Shown in pieces: positions 1 through 6,000 of a stretch of DNA of 10,139 bases. The notes beneath the pieces were generated by a model, which did not search any database, was not told where the DNA came from, and was given only the letters and a program-made list of their open reading frames with translations. Position numbers and translations under genes: made by a program. Source of the stretch: Ruminococcaceae bacterium UBA1244. GTDB taxonomy: Bacteria > Bacillota > Clostridia > Oscillospirales > Acutalibacteraceae. Every line of letters starts with the position of its first letter. Position 1 is the stretch's first letter. The stretch spans positions 1,930-12,068 of the forward strand of contig DBWG01000045.1 of NCBI GenBank assembly GCA_002308635.1, read 5' to 3'.

Positions 1-510
1 GCCGAGACTATCGCAGAGCAGGTCAGAGAGCATATAGAGAGCGGACACAAGCGGCCTGTTGTGATCGTTGACTATCTCCAGATACTTTCCCCGAAGAATG
101 AAAAGTGGACGGACAAACAGAATACTGACAATGCGATACTCACATTCAAACGGTTGTCGAGGGACTATAAAATTCCGGTGATCGTGATCAGCTCCTTCAA
201 CCGTGAAAATTACAGTGTCAGGGTATCAATGCAGGCATTCAAAGAGAGTGGGGCTATCGAGTATTCAACGGATGTGCTGATCGGCTTGCAGCTAAAAGGA
301 GTAGGAAACAAGAATTTTGACATAGATCAGGCAAAGAGCAAAAATCCCCGTGAGGTGGAAGCCGTGATACTCAAGAACCGCAACGGCAGGACAGGCGGCA
401 AGATTGGATTTGACTTTTATGCCATGTTCAACTACTTTGCTGAGTCAGATGCTGCTCCGATGTCGTCGGAGGATGCGGCTTTGAGCAGTAAAAAAAGCAG
501 GCGGCTTTGA
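1..510 (+). CDS. DnaB-like replicative helicase, C-terminal part (5' end outside window)
   Basis: The reading frame is open from the first base, so the start lies off the left edge and only about 169 codons are visible. The fragment carries the RecA-fold ATPase core of the DnaB family: a Walker B strand (VVIVDYLQIL, around nt 58-87), a conserved strand with IPVIVISSFNRENY (about nt 172-213), the FKESGAIEYSTDVLIGL segment (about nt 238-288) that matches the usual LRESG-IE-DAD region, and KNRNGRTGG near nt 376-402, the basic loop that contacts nucleotide and DNA in this family. These helicases unwind the fork during replication. The sensor motif SSFNR replaces the chromosomal SQLNR, and the tail after the ATPase is short. 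Both fit a plasmid, phage or integrative-element version more than the housekeeping DnaB, but the missing N-terminus prevents a firm assignment. Helicase class is well supported; mobile origin is inference. Confidence 0.85.
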   Translation, partial: AETIAEQVREHIESGHKRPVVIVDYLQILSPKNEKWTDKQNTDNAILTFKRLSRDYKIPVIVISSFNRENYSVRVSMQAFKESGAIEYSTDVLIGLQLKGVGNKNFDIDQAKSKNPREVEAVILKNRNGRTGGKIGFDFYAMFNYFAESDAAPMSSEDAALSSKKSRRL

Positions 511-675
511 CAAAATAAGGGTAAAATATTAGACATAGCCCTGAGACGCCGTAGGATTCGTTCTGCGGCGTTTTTTGCCTTTGGGTATGAAAGTATATTG
601 CTTTGCTGTTAAAATGCGTTACAGGGCTCGCTATGACCTCTGTAGAGCATTCTGAAAGCCGTGCAGAAGATTCAT
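481..675 (+). repeat. Diverged direct repeat, copy 1
   Basis: This unit begins ten codons before the helicase stop codon (TTGAGCAGTAAAAAA at 481) and runs through the terminator hairpin and a conserved trailing block that includes GGATTCGTTCTGCGGCGTTT and ATTGCTTTGCTGTTAAAATG. The same order of blocks recurs 225 bp downstream. By eye the first ~150 bp are about 80% identical, and the match fades after about 660. The copy therefore includes the end of a coding gene plus its terminator. Confidence 0.8.
546..576 (+). terminator. Intrinsic terminator after the helicase gene
   Basis: A 9 bp stem (ACGCCGTAG at 546-554 with CTGCGGCGT at 563-571, one G-U pair) encloses an 8 nt loop and is followed by a run of six T (571-576). 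It lies 36 bp after the helicase stop codon, the expected place for rho-independent termination. Confidence 0.85.
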
Positions 676-705
676 AGAAAATTCTGTAACATCATGCCGG
701 TATTT

Positions 706-898
706 TTGAGCAGTAAAAAAGGCAGACGGCTTTGATAAAAAATAGGGCAAAATATTAGACATAGCTCTAAAACGCTGTAGGATTCGTTCTGCGGCGTTTT
801 TTTCTTTAGGTATGGAAAGTTATTGCTTTGCTGTTAAAATGCGTTACAAGGCTCGCTGTGCTCGTTTTAGAGGCATTCCTGAAGGCGTGTCAATATTC
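706..898 (+). repeat. Diverged direct repeat, copy 2
   Basis: This copy starts with the same TTGAGCAGTAAAAAA block as the end of the helicase gene, although there is no helicase reading frame ahead of it here. It continues in the same order through an AAAATATTAGACATAG block, the terminator hairpin and the GCTTTGCTGTTAAAATGCG block, losing similarity near 890. It contains an orphan of the last helicase codons (TTGAGCAGT...CGGCTTTGA), so it descends from duplication of the helicase 3' end or from a related gene that has since been lost. Confidence 0.8.
771..803 (+). terminator. Second intrinsic terminator, in repeat copy 2
   Basis: The stem AACGCTGTAG (771-780) pairs with CTGCGGCGTT (789-798) around the same 8 nt loop as copy 1, followed by a seven-T run (797-803). 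A C-to-T change relative to copy 1 (position 776) keeps pairing as G-U, so the hairpin is preserved despite divergence. No gene ends immediately before it; it would back up the first terminator and shield the operon from helicase transcription. Confidence 0.75.
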
Positions 899-1199
899 AG
901 CCGGAATTTTTGGTGATATTTCAGGTCTGTCCTGTTTGATGTATCATTTTTTTGAATAGCTGACCATGAATTAAACGCACAAAATATTCACAAAAGTATG
1001 TAAGTGAGTATGACTGTTACTGATTATTTAATTATATGTATTATTTATGATATGGACAATTATATAAAAAATTATATATAAAAATCAGCATACAGACGGA
1101 TTTGAAAAATGTGTTTTGAAAAAAATCACGTCAGTGATAAGCGGTATGTTTTTCTGTACGGTGATACTTTTTTAAAGAGAATCAATGACATAAATAACA

Positions 1200-1250
1200 A
1201 TTTATATAATTTCTAATGTCAATAATTATATAAATATTTATATTGTCAAT
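1200..1250. promoter_or_regulatory. Operator-like palindrome cluster
   Basis: Two nested symmetric elements are present. A 12 bp perfect inverted repeat (ATTTATATAATT at 1200-1211 and its complement at 1224-1235) has a 12 nt spacer. A 16 bp perfect palindrome lies at 1228-1243. The heptamer TGTCAAT occurs in direct orientation at 1217-1223 and 1244-1250, 27 bp apart and flanking the palindrome. The position upstream of the operon fits a regulator-binding site. AT-rich sequence makes chance palindromes common, so confidence is limited. Confidence 0.35.
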
Positions 1251-1275
1251 ATCAGACCTGTAATGAATAAATGTG

Positions 1276-1281
1276 TATAAT
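1276..1281 (+). promoter_or_regulatory. Candidate distal -10 box (TATAAT)
   Basis: A perfect TATAAT is preceded by TGTG. No good -35 box is seen at 17 bp; TTGTCA at 1244-1249 is too far away. If used, transcription would start near 1288 and give a ~110 nt leader before the operon's first ATG. Confidence 0.35.
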
Positions 1282-1304
1282 ATGAACGCATAAGAACAGC
1301 AGCC

Positions 1305-1398
1305 TTTTTACCGCTCAGTATTTTCATTATGGAGTTGTTTTTGTGTAAAAAGTATGATATATTTAAATAAATAATTTTATCGAGCGAGGCGGTAAAAA
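1305..1398 (+). promoter_or_regulatory. Inverted repeat whose 3' arm covers the ribosome binding site and start
   Basis: TTTTTACCGC at 1305-1314 is the perfect reverse complement of GCGGTAAAAA at 1389-1398. The second arm covers half of the likely Shine-Dalgarno sequence (AGGCGG, 1387-1392), the whole spacer and the A of the ATG. In a transcript that begins upstream of 1305, pairing of the arms could hide the translation start; a transcript from the proximal promoter would lack the first arm. Seen: the 10 bp complementarity. Inferred: any regulatory role. Confidence 0.35.
1335..1363 (+). promoter_or_regulatory. Candidate proximal promoter of the operon
   Basis: TTGTTT (1335-1340) and TATATT (1358-1363) are separated by exactly 17 bp and resemble a sigma-A promoter with one -35 and one -10 mismatch. 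Initiation near 1370 would give a leader of about 28 nt ahead of the start codon at 1398. The AT-rich setting raises the chance of a false match. Confidence 0.45.
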
Positions 1399-3011
1399 TG
1401 GACGAAAAAAAAGGGACCATCACCAGACGTACTGAAACAGCACTTGACAGACTTCAGAATGAATTTACATCTCTGCATACCAAAGACGAATTTATGCAGA
1501 AACTCCGTTATTTTTATGAAACAAAGGACAGATCTGCGCTGCCTTTTCTGATGAACGAACTGTGCAGGATGTTTGCCGACTGCGGGATCGGATGTGAACC
1601 GGACAGGGAACGCAGCTATTATGAGGAATTGATAAAAAAATTGGATATTCCGGAAGATCAGGATGAACTTGAGGACATTATACTGATAAAGCTGTTTGAA
1701 ATATACAGAGAATATCCATCACCGGAAGAGTATCTGGAGCGTCTGATCTGCCGTCTGGAAAACAGTGAAGACAGCCGGAAGGATGATACTCTCCGCCTGC
1801 GTATACTCAGACGCTTCATCGGATACGGTAATTATCTTTCCGATGCAGGCTACAAGGGAAAGGAACATATCATAGACTATGTAAAAAGCAGGATAGGAAA
1901 GGAACCGTCTGAAAACGATGTTATGAACTGCATTGACGACGGTGTTTTTGATATCCTTTCGGAAAACAGAAAAAAATATTCACTGCTGAGCGCCGCAGAT
2001 TCGCTTGCTTCCGGCAGGTTCCGCACGGATGCAACACAAAAGGATCTTTATTTCTTTGCTATGGCATACGGCATGACATACGATCCTGCAGCTCCGGATC
2101 CTGAAAAAGATATTGAGATCAATCTTTTCAGAGATTATTACAATAACAATCTTATGCGATTCATATCCGGAGAAAAACAGACACACTACGAACAGGACCC
2201 TTCCGGCAGGGGGATCAACTACAAGAGCTATAAAGAGATGATATATCTGTATTTTATCGCACAGGAACTTTCTCCCGCAGAAAAAATAAAAAAGGCCGGA
2301 GCTATGGAAAAGCGTGTCGAAAAGGAGCTGAAATCAAGGATAAAGACAAAGGCCGGCGAACCGCAGCAGACTGTTTTTTACAGAAATGTTTTCCGAGGAG
2401 CAGCAGGACGGCCGCCGGAAGATATATTCGCTTATCCGGAGGAAAAATTCGAGGAGTTCCTGAAGGATAATTATGCACTGAAGGACAGCGACATCAAAAG
2501 CCAGAATACAGCGTACAGAGTCTATAGATCGGTCATCAGGGATCTCAGGTCTGCACCGGGCGTGACGGATAAGGATAACTTCAGATACAGTCTCTGTTTT
2601 ACAGACAGGAATGCTTTCAAAAAAAATAAGCGCAGCGCTCTGCTGAAAAAATACAGCGGGCTTGATCCGGTAAGATTTTCGTCATTTCTGGAGCTGATCG
2701 ACAAGATAAACGGCCATCTTGTATGTATGCTGACAGAGGATGAAAACGCATCTTCCGAAAATGAAAAAAGCCGTATCACACGGACAAAGCTTCTTTCGGC
2801 ATTCTATTATCTTTACAATGAAACAAAGCTTTATATGAGATCTGAGACCGATTCTTACAGAGAAAGATATATGACATTCAAGGACGTCTATGAGGATTTT
2901 GAGGATCATGCCAATAAATTGCTGAACGAAGCTTTTTATCAGCCTATAAGCAGCAAAAATATTTTTGATGTTCTTATGATCCTTTCGTCATATTATTACA
3001 TAGAACAGTAA
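1398..3011 (+). CDS. Uncharacterised 537-residue helical protein, first gene of the kinase-nuclease operon
   Basis: I do not recognise this family. The protein is charged, soluble in character and apparently mostly alpha-helical, with no signal peptide, membrane segment or catalytic motif that I can identify. Distinct segments worth a profile search are YSLLSAADSLASGRF followed by a DLYFFAMAYGMTYD strip (residues ~194-229), DPSGRGINYKSYKEMIYLYF (~267-286), and a tail of repeated amphipathic helices ending in ILSSYYYIEQ. The ATG at 1398 follows an AGGCGG ribosome binding site by 5 nt and is the only well-placed start. The stop is 20 bp before the next ATG, which has its own GAGGAG site, so the two genes are almost certainly co-transcribed. 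A structural or regulatory partner of the downstream kinase-nuclease, or a substrate of its kinase, is a reasonable guess from position alone. The reading frame is well supported; function is unknown. Confidence 0.9.
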   Translation: MDEKKGTITRRTETALDRLQNEFTSLHTKDEFMQKLRYFYETKDRSALPFLMNELCRMFADCGIGCEPDRERSYYEELIKKLDIPEDQDELEDIILIKLFEIYREYPSPEEYLERLICRLENSEDSRKDDTLRLRILRRFIGYGNYLSDAGYKGKEHIIDYVKSRIGKEPSENDVMNCIDDGVFDILSENRKKYSLLSAADSLASGRFRTDATQKDLYFFAMAYGMTYDPAAPDPEKDIEINLFRDYYNNNLMRFISGEKQTHYEQDPSGRGINYKSYKEMIYLYFIAQELSPAEKIKKAGAMEKRVEKELKSRIKTKAGEPQQTVFYRNVFRGAAGRPPEDIFAYPEEKFEEFLKDNYALKDSDIKSQNTAYRVYRSVIRDLRSAPGVTDKDNFRYSLCFTDRNAFKKNKRSALLKKYSGLDPVRFSSFLELIDKINGHLVCMLTEDENASSENEKSRITRTKLLSAFYYLYNETKLYMRSETDSYRERYMTFKDVYEDFEDHANKLLNEAFYQPISSKNIFDVLMILSSYYYIEQ

Positions 3012-3031
3012 AAGAGGAGTGTCGGACAAAA

Positions 3032-6000
3032 ATGGAAAGAAAGGCACTTGATGAGGGTTATATACTTGAGCTTGGAGAAAAAGAATTTATCATAGAGAAA
3101 TTAATAAGCACAGACGGAGCTTCCGTCATCTGCTACAGAGCATACAACGGGAATTCCAGCGGGATACTGAAGGAATTCTGGCCTGAGAACATGGATGGAC
3201 TGTACAAAAACAGCGAAGGCAGGATCGAATGTTATCCGCCGTCACGGGATATTTTTGACGACAGAAAGGGAAAGTATCTTGAAGCCTATAATAAAATAAA
3301 TTCAGCAAAAAAAACACAGCCCGAACTCCAGAGATTTATCCCTTTCTGGGAAGAATATGATGAAAACGGGAATTTATATATATGGATGCCGGAATCTGAG
3401 GTAATGCCTTTTGAGGATTACTGCAGCCTGATGCACGAAGATCCGGGATACAACAGAAAATACAGACTGCATCAGGCAGTATCGGCTGTACAGACCCTTG
3501 CGGAATGTGTCAGACTGCTCCACTGTCAGGGTCTGCTTTACAGGGATATCAAGCCGTCTAATTTCGGGCTTGCCAAAAAAGGCAGCGACGATATTTCTCC
3601 GCAGAATCTGACGCTGTTTGACATAGATACTGTATGCAGTCTGAAGGAAGCAGAGGATCAGGCGGCAGGCACAGAAGGCTATATTGATCCTAAAATAAAA
3701 ACCGGACAGCGTCATACAGACAACAAAACGGATATATATGCCATCGGAGCAACGCTTTTTCATGCCCTTGTCGTGACAGAAGAAACAAGAAAAAACGGTT
3801 TTCTCTATGCTCCGGCGTTTGAAAAAAAGCTTGCAAAAATGGTGAATGAGTCAGAACTGCTGGAGGAATCCGATAAAAAAGTCAAAAGTAAGCTGTCGGC
3901 AATACTGCGGAAATGCTTTTCTTACGAATATGACGGATGTGACGGTCTTATCAGCGATCTGACGGAGCTTTGCAGCAGCGCAAGGATCGATATGCTGAAA
4001 GAGCCGGATGACTTTTCCTGTTTTCTTGCCGTGCTGTGCAGTCTGTATGAACACCCGCTCTATGAGCCTGTTAAAAAGGAGATTGCAGAAAGCACAAACA
4101 ACGATATACCCCTCAATATTCTTCTGATCGGTCAGGGAAAACATTCTCACAGAGTTCTTGATGCCTGTCTGCAGGCCGGTCAGATGCCGCGCATCAGACT
4201 CCATGTTACCGTTCTGTATAAAAATGAAACGGAAATGAAAAAATACAGGGATTTATATATCCAAAGCCGTCCCGCTCTGGATAAATTTTTCAGTGTCGAT
4301 GCGGAAAACGGCAAAGAATTATCGGATGTAGGCGATTCCTATGGAGAGATCGTCTTTACTGCGGCCGATGATCCTGAAAAATATCTCAGTGAGCATCAGA
4401 ACACGCATTATATCATTATCGCCTCGGATGACGATGATGACAACAGGAGCATTGCTCTTAATGTCAAGGATATCTCTGAGAACAGTACAGTAAGCTATAT
4501 AACATCAGGCAGTTCCGGAGATGATGGAGCCGGCGTTTGCCCGATCTGTCTGAAAAATTTCAGGAACATCGTATCTTTTCCCGAGATAGAAAGAATGGCG
4601 CTGAATGTTCACCTTACCTGGTATCCCGATCTGCATGATGAGTATAAGACGATCAAAAAGCGTTTCAGGGAACGTTATAACTATGTTTCCTGCATATCCA
4701 ATGCCGTATCCCTCAAATATAAGCTGATGAGCATCGGTATCGACATAAATGAAAAGGACAGCCTCCGGGCGGCAGAGGAGTTCAATGAAAAAAAGGGTGC
4801 GTTCCGTGATATGCTTATATGGATGGAACACAGACGCTGGGTGACGGAAAAGATCTGTTTCGGCTGGATCCGGAAAGTACCGGATAAAAACTTTGACGGT
4901 ATCACAAAGGATGAAGCTCATAAAGAACACGTCTGCATAGTAAAAAGCAGACCTGACAATATGCTTGACGAGCTTTACGGCAGGAATAAAGACTGGCCGG
5001 GACCAAAGGATAAAGAGACCGGAGAACTGGACGAGCTTGACAGGCTTTCAGTTATCATGCACGGCATCTATGCAGATGTACCGGCGGACAACTACGGATT
5101 CTGTATGCACACTGAAAACATAAGCAGATATGTAAGCGGTGACAAAAAAGCATATTCGGACTTCCGTGAGTGGGTATCCTGCATAAGGGACGTTCTTAAC
5201 GGGCAAAGAAACAAGTATAAGCTTCTTAAAGGACTAAGGGCATCATTTTACAATACGCTTAATAATCAATCAAAATTCTCCCCTGCCAAAAGACGTGTTG
5301 TATTGGCAGAAGCAGAAGCCCTCGAAGCCTGCTGTGATCATGCTCTGAAATCTAAGGAATACAAAAACTGGAAAAATCTGGACGCCGACCTTATCGACAA
5401 TATTCCCTTCATACTGACATACACAGACAAAGCGTGGCTGGCAGTGCCGTTCTGGACGAATACGGGAAAATTCCGCGCTTTTTCAAACGTTTCCGCCGCC
5501 CTTACAGCTGATCCGGAAAGGCTCATTTATCTGTGCGAGGCAGAATCAGATACTGATATAACAGCTGTCAGTAATTCTCTTCAAAGTGTATACCGCATAA
5601 AGAGGAAAAAGAACCTCAGGGCAAAGATCTCGCTTATGATACTTAGCAGCAAGACAAATGAGTTATTCAAAGATGAAAAAAAATCAAAGGAATTAAATGA
5701 CCTGATTAAGATCCAATTCATTCAGCTGAAAAGGAGATCCAAAGACAAAGAATCCTTGTCTAAAGAATCCTTGTCTGACATTCTCAGACGGGCGGATATC
5801 AGAATATTCGGCAGCTATGACGAGCTTCGTGAATGTCTGGAAAATTACAGCATCAACAAAAACAGGAACAGACAGTTCTTCGCAATAGGAAAAAATAATC
5901 ACCCGTTTTCCAGGAAGCTGGAAAAGAATGGATTTTATGAAGCGCTGCCCGCATTTATTTTTGACGAAGGAAAAACGATATTTTCCGACTACAAAAAAGA

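Larger units (their letters stand above)
511..1397. other. 887 bp gene-free intergenic region
   Basis: No convincing coding sequence is seen on either strand. The left half (to ~898) holds the two repeat copies with their terminators. The part from ~950 to 1397 is strongly AT-rich compared with the genes on both sides and contains palindromes, repeated AATTATATA blocks (1058-1066, 1070-1078, 1224-1232), and candidate promoters for the downstream operon. Such a long upstream region suggests regulated expression, or the scar of an insertion or deletion next to the helicase gene. Confidence 0.7.

Noticed and set aside
1109..1216. 35-codon reading frame (begins MCFEKNHVSDKR) in the AT-rich region
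   Set aside because: It has no convincing ribosome binding site, begins right after an in-frame stop, and ends in Asn-rich codons expected from AT-rich DNA. Length and context do not support a gene.
511..1397. CRISPR array or tRNA-type attachment site near the nuclease operon
   Set aside because: There are only two long diverged repeat copies, with no short regularly spaced repeats and no tRNA-like fold, so neither a CRISPR array nor an attachment site can be supported despite the Card1-like nuclease.
1238..1423. 61-codon minus-strand frame over the operon promoter region
   Set aside because: Hydrophobic composition follows from AT-rich DNA, there is no ribosome binding site, and it overlaps the start of the real operon.
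4541..4552. CPIC zinc-knuckle-like motif in the kinase-nuclease protein
   Set aside because: Only one CxxC pair is present nearby, with no second pair of ligands, so a zinc-binding domain is not supported.
4505..4930. 141-codon minus-strand frame inside the kinase-nuclease gene
   Set aside because: It lies fully opposite the Rossmann-RyR coding region, whose domains are recognisable, and has no motif of its own.
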